A stretch of 64,000 bases of DNA from Rubritalea squalenifaciens DSM 18772 (lineage in GTDB: Bacteria > Verrucomicrobiota > Verrucomicrobiia > Verrucomicrobiales > Akkermansiaceae): positions 992,001-1,056,000 of the forward strand of contig NZ_FQYR01000003.1 of NCBI RefSeq assembly GCF_900141815.1, in the 5' to 3' direction. The position numbers and the translations under genes were made by a program. Each line of letters begins with the position of its first letter. Position 1 is the first letter of the stretch. The notes under the pieces are model-generated. The model saw only the letters and a program-made list of their open reading frames with translations. It ran no database searches and was not told where the DNA came from. This document shows positions 16,852 to 25,354 of this stretch, piece by piece.

Positions 16852-17469
16852 ATGACTACCATGTCAGACACACCAAACAGACAACAGAACCGCGGAGGTG
16901 GCAATCGCCGCCCACGCCGTAACAACAACCGTAACCGTAATCGTAACAACAGAAACCGCCCACAGCAGCCACCCAAGCCTCTCAAGCTTACCCTGTGGCA
17001 GAAAATCCTTAAAGCTATCGGCCTCTTCGACGAAGAAAAAGCTCGTAAGCAGCAGCAACAAACTCAGAAGAATACCAATAAAGGTACCAAGAGCGCTGCA
17101 CCAAAGTCCAATACCCGCAACGCCAAGTCCTCAACAGGCGGTAAGCGCAAACCACAGAGAGTCCCGGTTGAATCCGCTCGCCTCTACGTAGGCAACCTCT
17201 CTTATGACGCTACTGAATATGACATCGAGGACCTATTCAAAGGCATTGGCACTGTTAAGAAAGTAGAAATCATCTACAACCGTAATACCCACAAATCCAA
17301 AGGCTACGGCTTCGTTCAGATGCTCAACACTGAGGAAGCAAAGCGCGCTGTGGACGTATTACACGACCAGCCGTTCATGGGCCGCCAGCTCGTAGTTAAC
17401 GGCTCCAAGTCCCGTAAGGACAGTGACCCAGCTAAAGAAGCAGACAACTCTGAAGTTTCCGCCTCCTAA
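16852..17469 (+). CDS. RRM-domain RNA-binding protein with Arg/Asn-rich N-terminus
   Basis: A 205-residue cytosolic RNA-binding protein. Residues about 102-185 form one RRM, with RNP2 as LYVGNL and RNP1 as KGYGFVQM. Before it lies a low-complexity basic tail (RGGGNRRPRRNNNRNRNRN, about residues 14-40), a short segment LTLWQKILKAIGLFDEE, and a Lys/Gln/Thr-rich linker. The ATG at 16852 or the ATG at 16861 could be the start. Bacterial single-RRM proteins are known in cyanobacteria and several other phyla and are often linked to cold response or RNA localisation. The structured RNA directly upstream suggests autoregulation, which is inference. A terminator follows. Confidence 0.9.
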   Translation: MTTMSDTPNRQQNRGGGNRRPRRNNNRNRNRNNRNRPQQPPKPLKLTLWQKILKAIGLFDEEKARKQQQQTQKNTNKGTKSAAPKSNTRNAKSSTGGKRKPQRVPVESARLYVGNLSYDATEYDIEDLFKGIGTVKKVEIIYNRNTHKSKGYGFVQMLNTEEAKRAVDVLHDQPFMGRQLVVNGSKSRKDSDPAKEADNSEVSAS

Positions 17470-17491
17470 GCTCTCCACAAACAACTTATCG

Positions 17492-17530
17492 AACCCCGGC
17501 CCTCATACTGAGAGCCGGGGTTTTCTTTTT
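17492..17530 (+). terminator. Terminator after the RRM gene
   Basis: A 9-bp GC-rich stem (17492-17500 with 17514-17522) followed by TTTTCTTTTT. It lies 52 bases before the start chosen for miaA, so miaA should have its own promoter or depend on read-through. Confidence 0.9.
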
Positions 17531-17581
17531 ACGGCAAGAGGGGCTTGCTTCTCGCCTTTTCAAACACAAGACTATTCAGCG

Positions 17582-18493
17582 ATGCCCGTTTACGTCTGCG
17601 GTCCAACAGCCTCTGGCAAATCAGCCCTCGCCATCGAACTCGCCAAACAACTCCATGGCGAGGTCGTCAATGGTGATGCCTACCAAGTCTACCAAGGTCT
17701 GGAAACACTTACCGCAGCACCCTCTGCTGAAGAGCTCAGCGAGGTTCCCCATCACCTCTTCTCCGTACTCTCACCAAGCGAGAACTTCGATGCCATGCGC
17801 TATCTGGAGTTGGCCAAACCAGTCATCGAAGAAATCGAATCAAGAGGCAAAACCGCCGTCATCGTTGGAGGCTCGGGCATGTACCTCAAGTTCCTTACTC
17901 ACGGTCCCTCCCCGGTTCCTGCGGGTGATGACTCTCTGCGAGCCGCACTAGAGCAGCGCAGTCAGGAGTCCCTGGTAGAGGAATTTCAGAAACTCGATCC
18001 TGAGGGAGCCGCCATCACCAACCTCAAGAACCCCCGCTACGTCATACGAGCCTTGGAGATCTGCCTGCTCTCAGGACGCCCCATGTCTTCTATCAAGAAT
18101 GAATGGGCTGAGAAATGTGCAGAGAAAGAAAAAGACCTCAAAGGCATCGTTCTCCAGTGGGAGCCCGAAGCTCTGCGCCGGCGCATCGCCAAGCGTACCA
18201 AGCTCATGCTCGAGAACGGGGCGATCGAAGAAGTGCGTAGTCATCCCGAGCTATCTGCCACCTGTGAGAAAGCCATCGGCGTCCCCCAGATCCGTTCCTA
18301 CCTCAATGGTGAGATCGATCTCACCACCTGCGAAGAAAAGATCTTCTTTGCCACCTGTCAGTACGCCAAACGCCAACGCACCTGGTTCAAGAAAGAGCAA
18401 TGGCTTAGCCCCCGCCCCATGGATGCGAAGCGAGATATAAAGTCGCTTGTTAGTTCTCAATGTTCAGATTGGGATCTTAATAATCCCATTTGA
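17582..18493 (+). CDS. miaA: tRNA dimethylallyltransferase
   Basis: Transfers a dimethylallyl group to N6 of A37 in tRNAs reading UNN codons. It has 303 residues from the ATG at 17582. The frame is open further upstream, but that part crosses the terminator of the RRM gene. The P-loop GPTASGKS is at residues 7-14, followed by the family motif for substrate contact (NGDAYQVYQGL, usually D-S-x-Q-x-Y-x-G-L/M, here DAYQVY), GGSGMYL, and LKNPRYVIRALE. The usual DS is replaced by DA. The C-terminal KRQRTWFKKEQW motif is intact. The alanine racemase gene follows closely. Confidence 0.93.
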   Translation: MPVYVCGPTASGKSALAIELAKQLHGEVVNGDAYQVYQGLETLTAAPSAEELSEVPHHLFSVLSPSENFDAMRYLELAKPVIEEIESRGKTAVIVGGSGMYLKFLTHGPSPVPAGDDSLRAALEQRSQESLVEEFQKLDPEGAAITNLKNPRYVIRALEICLLSGRPMSSIKNEWAEKCAEKEKDLKGIVLQWEPEALRRRIAKRTKLMLENGAIEEVRSHPELSATCEKAIGVPQIRSYLNGEIDLTTCEEKIFFATCQYAKRQRTWFKKEQWLSPRPMDAKRDIKSLVSSQCSDWDLNNPI

Positions 18494-18526
18494 CTCCCCG
18501 ACCAACCCAGCGCATACCTGTTGCAC

Positions 18527-19612
18527 GTGAAGAGCATCCAGTCACCTCCGAGAACTTGGGCGGAAATCAATCTTTCCGCGCTGAAACAGAATCTCAAACT
18601 AGCCCGTGAACGCTCAGGGCAGCGGGTGATGGCAGTACTCAAGGCCGGAGCCTATGGACACGGCCTAGAGCAGATCGCCAAAGCTCTGGATAGCGAAGGC
18701 CTCCCCTTCTTCGGAGTGGCTAGCGTGATTGAAGCCCGGCGTCTTGCGGCCATAGGAATCCAAACACGCATCTATCTACTTGGCCCCACATTTCCCGACG
18801 AACGCGCTGAGGCTGTGTATCACCGCTGGGTGATCTCTATATCAACTAAAGAAGAAGCCGATCACGTCAACACGCTCAATCAAGGAAATGATCCCCTTCC
18901 TGTCCACATCACTCTGGACACCGGTATGGGACGCGGTGGATTCCTTCCTGACCAGCTCACCGAAGGCCTGGCACACATCAAGAGTCTGCCAAACCTTACA
19001 GTAGAAGGCATTGGATCCCACCTTCCCTCGGCCGATGAAGACAAGACCTTCACCCTGGCACAGTTCAAGACCTTTGAATCCGCCTTTGATCCCAGCGAAT
19101 TCCAGTACATCCACATCGCCAATTCAGCGGGCTTACTGGACTATCGCTCCAAGATTACGAACATGGTCCGCCCAGGGCTTATGCTCTACGGCATCTCTCC
19201 ATTGCTAGAGTATCAGGACGAGCTTATGCCAGTGATGACCCTGAAGTCACGAGTCTCCCTCATACGGACTTTACCAAAAGGCCATGGCATTTCTTACGGT
19301 CGCGAAACAATTCTCGAGAGAGACACCCGCGTGGCCACGATCGGTGCAGGCTATGGTGATGGCTATCCACGATCACTGTCTAGCAAAGGAACCGAGGTCA
19401 TCATCAGGGGTAAGCGCTGCAAGCTGCTTGGCCGTGTCACTATGGATCAAATCATGGTCGACGTCACAGACCTTCCCGATTGTGAAACTGGTGATGAAGT
19501 AGAACTCTTTGGCCCGGAACTTTTGGTCAGTGAAATTGCTCAGAAGGCTGGCACCATTGCTTGGGAGATTCTAACGGGTATCACTCCGCGTGTTACTCGG
19601 ATTTACCTCTAA
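18527..19612 (+). CDS. alr: Alanine racemase
   Basis: PLP-dependent racemase supplying D-alanine for peptidoglycan, about 361 residues. The PLP-binding motif reads AVLKAGAYGHG, with the Lys near residue 38. Most family members have KANAYGHG, so the Asn is replaced by Gly. The second catalytic residue, Tyr, lies in HGISYGRET near residue 260. The RPGLMLYGISP motif and GYGDGYPR are also present. The start is either the GTG at 18527 or the TTG at 18521; no Shine-Dalgarno decides it. The 3' end overlaps the stop codon of the convergent gene by four bases (CTAA). Confidence 0.93.
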   Translation: MKSIQSPPRTWAEINLSALKQNLKLARERSGQRVMAVLKAGAYGHGLEQIAKALDSEGLPFFGVASVIEARRLAAIGIQTRIYLLGPTFPDERAEAVYHRWVISISTKEEADHVNTLNQGNDPLPVHITLDTGMGRGGFLPDQLTEGLAHIKSLPNLTVEGIGSHLPSADEDKTFTLAQFKTFESAFDPSEFQYIHIANSAGLLDYRSKITNMVRPGLMLYGISPLLEYQDELMPVMTLKSRVSLIRTLPKGHGISYGRETILERDTRVATIGAGYGDGYPRSLSSKGTEVIIRGKRCKLLGRVTMDQIMVDVTDLPDCETGDEVELFGPELLVSEIAQKAGTIAWEILTGITPRVTRIYL

Positions 19613-20289
19613 CGAGAGAGGTTAAGAAGAATTTCTCCGTGAATATCGCGCCCTGCCAATTTACCCAACGCTCTGATTTCAGCTTCCAAGACTTGATAAG
19701 CAGGCATGCCCTCTTTGTCCTCGCGCCCACAGTGTGTGCATGAACCATATCCTGGATAACCCTCCTTCTTCTGGGGGTCATTATCACGGTTAACTAAGGT
19801 AACCAAGGGCACTTCCCTCTCATTCATGGGAGGCAAGATAACGATAGGATGAATCCAGCATGTTAGAGGCTTCAGGTACCAGTCCCCAAGTTCATCCTCC
19901 ATACTCATGCGCTGTAGTCCACAGCGCCCCAAGTCATCCAGAAACACACATCTGGTTTTCTCAAAGTGCTTTGGAAAATCTTTAGCAAGTTCCTCTGGCT
20001 TGGCCTCACGCACCATCGTCTTGATCGCTCTACCGTCGCGAGCACTCATCAGTACATCCTGAGGTAAATCCAAGCCATAGCCCTCGAATCGTGGGCGGGC
20101 GGCATCCACCAGCTGATAGATGACCCGCGCCTCCTCAAGACCCAGATAAACCCCGTCATAGCAACAAGTCGCCTTGCACCGACTCAACTCACAAGGTTTG
20201 ATCAACATGGAAAATGCCTCATGGTCCACATCAGCCCTGCGCACCTGATCACCAACAATTCTCGCGGTATCTTTGTAGATGCTGAACAT
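19609..20289 (-). CDS. Cysteine-cluster protein, YkgJ/DUF3109-like
   Basis: About 226 residues from the ATG at 20289, which begins six bases inside the gap after the rhodanese gene. Conserved Cys groups are CELSRCKATCCYDG near the N-terminus, RCVFLDDLGRCGLQR in the middle, LTCWIHPIV, and YGSCTHCGRE near the C-terminus. This arrangement resembles the YkgJ-type zinc/iron-chelating Cys-cluster family and DUF3109. Biochemical function is not known. It is cotranscribed with the rhodanese-like lipoprotein upstream and overlaps the alr stop at its own stop. Confidence 0.8.
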   Translation of the reverse strand: MFSIYKDTARIVGDQVRRADVDHEAFSMLIKPCELSRCKATCCYDGVYLGLEEARVIYQLVDAARPRFEGYGLDLPQDVLMSARDGRAIKTMVREAKPEELAKDFPKHFEKTRCVFLDDLGRCGLQRMSMEDELGDWYLKPLTCWIHPIVILPPMNEREVPLVTLVNRDNDPQKKEGYPGYGSCTHCGREDKEGMPAYQVLEAEIRALGKLAGRDIHGEILLNLSR

Positions 20290-20294
20290 CGCTA

Positions 20295-20783
20295 CTAATC
20301 TAGACCCGCTTCTTTCCAGAGCTCCCAACCTTCTTTGAAGACGCTCACATCATAACCTTGCTCCGCAAGCTTAACGGCCATCTCATGGGAGTCGGGGCAT
20401 TTCACGTTGGCACAATAGATAATGACTGTTTTTCCCTCAGACTTGACCTGCTTCACTCGCTCAAAGAGCTTACCTTTGATCTCAGTAAATTCCTTCAGAG
20501 GGAAACTTTCCGCTCCGTCAATGTGACCTAGAGCAAAGAAAATGGAAGGTCGGGTATCAATGAGAACGGCTCTCCCTTGCGTCTTCAATTCGAAAACCTG
20601 CTCGATACTAGCTTGAGTGATTTCCCCCTTCTTTACAGGAGCAGAATCCTCCTTCTTTGGTACATCCTGAGATTCCTGCTTAGCTTTCACCGGCACCGCC
20701 TCATTCACGGATTCAGTCATCTCAGTCTGATCGACACAACCTACCATCAGGAGGGTAGCCATCAGCAGTCGTTGCGGTTTCAT
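20295..20783 (-). CDS. Rhodanese-domain lipoprotein
   Basis: About 162 residues from the ATG at 20783, which gives a good type II signal peptide (MKPQRLLMATLLMVGC, lipobox LMVGC). After a Lys/Glu/Pro-rich linker of about 45 residues comes a rhodanese domain: ITQASIEQVF, VLIDTRPSIFFALGHIDGA, and the active-site loop YCANVKCPDSHEMA with the catalytic Cys. Probably a periplasmic sulfurtransferase or thiol-handling protein anchored in a membrane. It is five bases from the Cys-cluster gene downstream, which fits a shared redox or sulfur role (inference). Confidence 0.88.
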   Translation of the reverse strand: MKPQRLLMATLLMVGCVDQTEMTESVNEAVPVKAKQESQDVPKKEDSAPVKKGEITQASIEQVFELKTQGRAVLIDTRPSIFFALGHIDGAESFPLKEFTEIKGKLFERVKQVKSEGKTVIIYCANVKCPDSHEMAVKLAEQGYDVSVFKEGWELWKEAGLD

Positions 20784-20848
20784 AACTTGCACCATTAGCA
20801 CTTCAGGGCCTGCATTCCCAACAAAAATGCCTGAATTTTCTGCCGCCT

Positions 20849-21502
20849 TTAACCAAGAACCGCAATTTCATAGACGACCATTTCGCCGCCCTTCTCCATC
20901 TTTTTCACCTTACGCTCAATCTTCGAACCCAGCAAAATTTCCATCATGCGGACCTCTTGCTGAACAGCAGCCGGATATTTCTCAAACAGATCACGCATCG
21001 GATGATGGTATTCCTCGATCCGGAAGCCCTCAGCCGGGCTGTAGTGGCAGCGGCTGAAGCAGCCAGCCTTGTCCCTCAAGTCGGCTAGACGAGTCGCCTT
21101 TTCCACGAGTGACTTGCCTTTCTTCACCACCGGTGACCAGGCCACTCTGAGCTGCTCATAGTGATGGAACAAAATCTTCTCAGGAGCATTATCTCCGAAA
21201 AACTTCTTCACTCCCTCCATCACATTCAGTGAGAGTTCCACCCCCGCCTGAGGAAAAAGAGAATCGCACTTATCAGTGAGTATATAGAGCTTTTCCGGAC
21301 GTCCTGCACCTTTGCGGGGTACTCTCCAGGTCTTCAAAAAGCCCATTACCTCCAGCTTCATACAGTGCTGTTTCACCCCCATATAACTCATCTCCAGCTC
21401 CTTGGACAATTCAGCCACGGTCTTCCCCTGAGACTTCTTTACCGCCTCTAAGATCGCTAATACCTGCGGCTTTGCCAGTGCTCGAAACTCATCTGAAAAC
21501 AT
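20849..21502 (-). CDS. SufR-like helix-turn-helix regulator
   Basis: About 217 residues from the ATG at 21502 (MFSDEFRALAKPQVLAILEAVKKS). Residues 5-75 form a winged helix (TVAELSKELEMSYMGVKQHCMKLEVMGFL, then the wing RVPRKGAGRPEKLY), as in the ArsR/DeoR-like SufR regulators of Fe-S cluster assembly. The C-terminal half has Cys in AGCFSRCHYS, which could be cluster ligands, although the exact SufR Cys spacing is not reproduced. It is divergent from an A-type Fe-S carrier gene with about 100 bases between starts, the expected position for a regulator of that gene. The regulatory link is inference. Confidence 0.75.
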   Translation of the reverse strand: MFSDEFRALAKPQVLAILEAVKKSQGKTVAELSKELEMSYMGVKQHCMKLEVMGFLKTWRVPRKGAGRPEKLYILTDKCDSLFPQAGVELSLNVMEGVKKFFGDNAPEKILFHHYEQLRVAWSPVVKKGKSLVEKATRLADLRDKAGCFSRCHYSPAEGFRIEEYHHPMRDLFEKYPAAVQQEVRMMEILLGSKIERKVKKMEKGGEMVVYEIAVLG

Positions 21503-21604
21503 ACGGCAAAAAACATCGGCAAATCCCCTGAAAAAGACCACCATAAAAAACTAGCACGCGGCCACTTCCACCTCTAAGTTCCCTGCAACAACCACTGTCT
21601 ATCC

Positions 21605-21970
21605 ATGATTACTCTCTCAACCGCAGCCGTTAAAGAACTCAAGTCACTCCTCGAGACAAAAAATGCTCCAGCAGGCACCGGCCTTAGACTCGGAGTCCAG
21701 AAAGGCGGCTGCGCTGGATTAAGCTATACCATGCAGGTTAGTGAGGCCGAAGAAGGCGACATCACCCTAGAGCAGGAAGGTGTCGTCGTTCATATTTCAC
21801 CGGATTCCGTCGAATACCTGAAAGGCTGCGTGATCAACTATGAGTATTCTCTCAGTGACTCTGGCTTCAAGATCGTCAACCCAAATGCATCCCGCTCATG
21901 CGGCTGCGGCACTTCCTTCGAGGCAAAAGGCGAAGAAGGAACCTACGATCCAGCCAACGAGTGCAAGTAA
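21605..21970 (+). CDS. A-type iron-sulfur carrier (IscA/SufA/ErpA family)
   Basis: A 121-residue HesB-family protein that passes Fe-S clusters to target proteins. The three conserved cysteines are present: KGGCAGLSY near residue 36 and the C-terminal SRSCGCGTSF near residue 99. A short extra C-terminal tail (EAKGEEGTYDPANECK) follows. It sits divergently from the SufR-like regulator and heads a rightward group of genes. Whether it is SufA, IscA or ErpA cannot be settled because no other suf or isc gene is present. Confidence 0.92.
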   Translation: MITLSTAAVKELKSLLETKNAPAGTGLRLGVQKGGCAGLSYTMQVSEAEEGDITLEQEGVVVHISPDSVEYLKGCVINYEYSLSDSGFKIVNPNASRSCGCGTSFEAKGEEGTYDPANECK

Positions 21971-22001
21971 CTTACCATCCATTTTTCACGAACACCGCTG
22001 A

Positions 22002-22778
22002 ATGCCTCGCACGAAGAGAGAAGACGAAACACTCGTCGCCCGTATACTGAGAGCCAAACCACCACTCTTCTGGTGGTTTTTGGCCAATACTCTCGCTCTG
22101 TGCCTGGCTATACTGAGTTGGGTCCTCTTCCTCAACGTTTTTCAAACCCCGGATAATCCACGCAACTACAAGATACTTGAGTGGCTGGGACGACTGGAAC
22201 CGATTGAAGCATTTACTGCACTCAATGCCCCTAAGGGAGATGCCTTGAGCCCTCCCACACTCTACAAGAAATACTACAATCTTACGGAGAATGATCGTAA
22301 GCTTCTCAACAAGCTCTTGCTGAAGAATTACATTTCCAATTTGGACGATACGACACTCAATACCTACATTCAGGGACAGTACCGCATCTTGCAGACTCGT
22401 CCTCTGACAGAACAGGACGTCATCTCCAATGGCATAGCCATTCAAGCTCAAGCCTTGGTAAAACCGGATGACTTCCACCCGGAGACCCCTTACCTCGTAT
22501 TGATCGAGTTCATCCTGCCAGGCACCTCCAACAGCGCAACAGACCCTTACACGATCTCCAAGGGTGACCTTCTACAAATCAACAAAAACCCGTTTCATGG
22601 TTCAGTTCTTCATGTAGAAAGGATCGACCGACCGGGTGACGAGCCTCTGATTTCCCTGACTGTCGTTCCACTGGTCTATGAAACTCCCTTCACCACCCCT
22701 TCGGGAGCAAAGTTCAAGATGACTCCACCGGAACACATCAACCTCGAAGCTCGATTCCCAATTTTTAAAGCCAACTAA
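22002..22778 (+). CDS. Membrane-anchored hypothetical protein
   Basis: A 258-residue protein with one clear membrane helix near the N-terminus (FWWFLANTLALCLAILSWVLFL, about 23-45) and a large, presumably periplasmic, soluble part. The sequence KYYNLTENDRKLLNKLLLKNYISNL looks helical and the C-terminal half beta-rich. I recognise no family. It is 31 bases after the Fe-S carrier gene and seven bases ahead of the GTG of the DUF5685-like gene, so cotranscription is likely. Confidence 0.7.
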   Translation: MPRTKREDETLVARILRAKPPLFWWFLANTLALCLAILSWVLFLNVFQTPDNPRNYKILEWLGRLEPIEAFTALNAPKGDALSPPTLYKKYYNLTENDRKLLNKLLLKNYISNLDDTTLNTYIQGQYRILQTRPLTEQDVISNGIAIQAQALVKPDDFHPETPYLVLIEFILPGTSNSATDPYTISKGDLLQINKNPFHGSVLHVERIDRPGDEPLISLTVVPLVYETPFTTPSGAKFKMTPPEHINLEARFPIFKAN

Positions 22779-22785
22779 CCTCCAC

Positions 22786-23823
22786 GTGTTCGGATTTACT
22801 CAATCACCTGCTGCCTGTTGCCAAAAATCCTCTGCGAGCACCTACCGCAGCCACTTCTGCGGTCTATCCTGCAGGCTGCGCAAAGACTACGGACACAGTG
22901 CGCGATTTTTAGTCAACCGAGACTCCTCCTTCCTCTCGATTCTGGGTTCAGCGCTGGCTCCGTATTCAGCTCCGTTGACTACGGTCACCTGCTGCAATCC
23001 ACTGGCAACTCCCACCCCATTGGCTATTGACAGCTCGGTCCAGCAATTCAGTGCGGCAGTCGCCGTATGCGGCCTAACAGCGAAATGCAGCGACGATGCA
23101 GTAGATGAAAATCGTTTTCACCGCATGGCTGCCAGCTCCCTCTTGGCGCTCACGAATAACTGGAAGGACAAAGCCATTGCCACACTGAATACGACAGGAT
23201 TTCCGACAAAGCAGACGCTCTCCACATTGAGTCGACAAGCTCAAATCGAAGAACCTTCCGCCAGGGTTCAAGCCGTCGCGGAGCCCACAGCACTGGCCTA
23301 CTCAGATATCTTTAGCCACCTCGGCACCATACTATCTGTGCCGCAGCAGCGTCCCTTAGCCGAACTGGGACATTCACTCGGATCACTGATCTATTACAGA
23401 GATGCCGCAGACGACTTGCAAAAGGATCAAAAAAACGGCCGCTACAACCCACTTATCTACAGACCTCTGGATGAGCTTAAAGAAGCAGCCGAACAAGCAT
23501 TTCTCACCCTGAAGAATGCACTATCTTCTCTACCCCTCAATAGACATCAGCAATTGGTCACGGATATCGTAGCTCGTACTGAAGCCTTTCATGCGGATCT
23601 TGTCCCAGCCCCAACGAACTCAGAAGATCAGAAGCAAAAGAAAGACCGGAACTGTCTGAACTATTGCGATTGCTGCGATTGTGATTGCTGTGACTGCATT
23701 CCTTGCGGCGCCGGATCCAGCCTGACTTGCTCCAGCATCAGCTGCAGCCCCGCGGAGTCCGGCTCAAGCTGCTGTGACTCGTGCAATTGCTGCGATTCTT
23801 GCGATTGCTGCCCCTGCAACTAA
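22786..23823 (+). CDS. DUF5685-like protein with Cys-rich C-terminal tail
   Basis: A 345-residue protein starting with GTG (MFGF). The N-terminus (MFGF, then YRSHFCGLSCRLRKDYGHSARFLVNRD) and the order of later motifs resemble DUF5685 proteins, which usually begin MFGY and carry Y-R-x-H-x-C-G-L-C. A central YYRDAADDLQKDQKNGRYNPL recalls the Asp-rich helices of isoprenoid synthase folds, an analogy rather than proof. The last 56 residues hold more than 20 Cys in CDCC, CCDC and CNCC groups with Asp and Ser, suggesting metal binding or a surface or precursor-like role. The role is unknown for the family. Confidence 0.75.
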   Translation: MFGFTQSPAACCQKSSASTYRSHFCGLSCRLRKDYGHSARFLVNRDSSFLSILGSALAPYSAPLTTVTCCNPLATPTPLAIDSSVQQFSAAVAVCGLTAKCSDDAVDENRFHRMAASSLLALTNNWKDKAIATLNTTGFPTKQTLSTLSRQAQIEEPSARVQAVAEPTALAYSDIFSHLGTILSVPQQRPLAELGHSLGSLIYYRDAADDLQKDQKNGRYNPLIYRPLDELKEAAEQAFLTLKNALSSLPLNRHQQLVTDIVARTEAFHADLVPAPTNSEDQKQKKDRNCLNYCDCCDCDCCDCIPCGAGSSLTCSSISCSPAESGSSCCDSCNCCDSCDCCPCN

Positions 23824-23865
23824 ACCACCTTCAAACTTTAAAACACTCTAACACGACAATCACCG

Positions 23866-24624
23866 ATGAGACTCATTTCTTGGAACGTTAACGGAATCCG
23901 CGCTGTATTGAACAAAGGTTTTGCTGAATGGTTTGCCTCCGAGCAACCGGACATTCTCTGCCTACAGGAGACCAAAGCCCGCCCTGAGCAGGTGGAACTC
24001 CCCCTCGAGTTTGCAGGCTACCACCAATACTGGAATGCTGCAGAGAAAGCCGGCTACTCAGGCACCCTCATTCTCACCAAGCACAAGCCTCTCAGTGTCA
24101 CTAACGGCATCGATATCGAGCATCACGACACGGAAGGCCGAGTCATCACGGCTGAATTCGAAGATTTTTACCTGATCACCGTCTATACGCCAAACGCACA
24201 AAACGAACTGCGCAGACTCGACTACCGCATGGAATGGGATGCAGACTTCCTCACCTATTGTAAGGAACTGGAGAAATCTAAGCCGGTCATTTTCTGCGGT
24301 GACCTCAATGTGGCCCACACTGAGATCGACCTCGCCCGCCCTAAACAGAACCGCAAGAGTGCGGGTTTCTCGGATCAAGAGCGAGCTGGCTTCGACAACA
24401 TCGTGAATGCTGGCTTTGTCGATACCTTCCGCCATTTCTATCCAGAAACTACCGATGCCTACACCTGGTGGTCCTATCGTGCCGGAGCAAGAGGCAAGAA
24501 CGTGGGCTGGAGAATTGATTATTTCTGCACCTCAGAGTCGCTAAAGCCCAAGCTCAAGTCCGCCTCCATTTTGGCGGATGTCATGGGCTCCGACCACTGC
24601 CCCGTCACTCTCGAGCTACACTAG
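23866..24624 (+). CDS. xth: Exodeoxyribonuclease III / AP endonuclease
   Basis: A DNA-repair enzyme that cuts at abasic sites and has 3'-5' exonuclease activity, 252 residues. All metal and catalytic motifs of the ExoIII/APE1 family are present: SWNVNGIRA (residues 5-13), LCLQETKA with the metal-binding Glu near 36, [14 protein letters not shown] (Asp and Asn near 146-148), [21 protein letters not shown], and the C-terminal SDHCPV with the catalytic His. It is closer to the Bacillus ExoA type than to E. coli XthA. Confidence 0.95.
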   Translation: MRLISWNVNGIRAVLNKGFAEWFASEQPDILCLQETKARPEQVELPLEFAGYHQYWNAAEKAGYSGTLILTKHKPLSVTNGIDIEHHDTEGRVITAEFEDFYLITVYTPNAQNELRRLDYRMEWDADFLTYCKELEKSKPVIFCGDLNVAHTEIDLARPKQNRKSAGFSDQERAGFDNIVNAGFVDTFRHFYPETTDAYTWWSYRAGARGKNVGWRIDYFCTSESLKPKLKSASILADVMGSDHCPVTLELH

Positions 24625-24647
24625 TCTTCAATCTATCGAGGGCATTT

Positions 24648-25178
24648 ATGGATTTTAATAGTCTAGAAACTGGCGAAGCATTTGATCGCTGCTGCGATTG
24701 CGGATGCGACCTCTCTGATGACTATGTTTCCTACATGGTGCAGAAATCCTATGTGGGAGAGGAATGTATCTTTGAGTACGCCATCTGCAATGATTGCAGG
24801 GAAAAGGTCTCGGAAGAATTTTCCGAGAAATCCCGGGAGGCCATGTTCGACTTCTTCCATGACCGCGCCGACATCGATGAGAAAATGATGCGGCTTGGAC
24901 CAGAGGCCAGCATCGATGAGCACATCCAGACCTGCCTCACCTGCTCTTCTACGAGAGAGGAAGTTAGCTCCTATTCTTATGCTGGACTCTTTCTCGGCAC
25001 GATCCTCTTGCCTGGCCCCTTCCCCGTGATGATTTGCGGAAAATGCGAAGAAGAGCTCACCGAGTGTCTCTCCCAAGAAACCCGGGACGCGTGGAATCGC
25101 TTCCTCGAAGAGAACTTCCCAGGCCCTCCTGCTGACGTGTTAGACAAACCGAGAACAGGCAAGCCCATCCTGCTCTGA
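24648..25178 (+). CDS. Hypothetical protein with four Cys-x2-Cys pairs
   Basis: A 176-residue acidic protein. Cysteine pairs at CCDCGC (residues 15-20), CNDC (47-50), CLTC (about 96-99) and CGKC (about 131-134) suggest two zinc ribbons, one in each half. The two halves look related, since each zinc pair is followed by an Glu/Ser-rich helix (SEEFSEKSREAMFDFF and TECLSQETRDAWNRFL), so an internal duplication is likely. There is no signal peptide, and the family is not recognised. It follows xth after 23 bases and ends at a terminator. Confidence 0.75.
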   Translation: MDFNSLETGEAFDRCCDCGCDLSDDYVSYMVQKSYVGEECIFEYAICNDCREKVSEEFSEKSREAMFDFFHDRADIDEKMMRLGPEASIDEHIQTCLTCSSTREEVSSYSYAGLFLGTILLPGPFPVMICGKCEEELTECLSQETRDAWNRFLEENFPGPPADVLDKPRTGKPILL

Positions 25179-25212
25179 ATCCACCCAAGCTTATACTCAG
25201 AGTTTTTTAATT

Positions 25213-25247
25213 ACAAAAGAGCAGCCATACAGGCTGCTCTTTTTTTG
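25213..25247 (+). terminator. Terminator after the zinc-ribbon-like gene
   Basis: A 12-bp stem (25215-25226 with 25232-25243) with a five-base loop and a T run. Confidence 0.92.
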
Positions 25248-25354
25248 TAGCTACTTCCTACAAAACTGACCGAGAGACATCTTCTTCGGTAGTTCTGAGT
25301 CTACAGTCATTATGCAATTTTCAGCACAAACTATACATTATTATTGATCTAGGC

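Noticed and set aside
16620-16922. Plus-strand frame of 100 residues covering the region upstream of the RRM gene
   Set aside because: It runs into the RRM gene in another frame, and the region is better explained by paired RNA helices, whose conservation would not allow a protein frame.
16575-16985. Minus-strand frame of 136 residues rich in Arg/Leu opposite the RRM gene
   Set aside because: The composition follows from the Asn/Arg-rich tail on the other strand, and the frame crosses the structured RNA.
17423-17581. Extension of miaA upstream to 17423
   Set aside because: It would cross the terminator of the RRM gene; the P-loop protein starts properly at the ATG at 17582.
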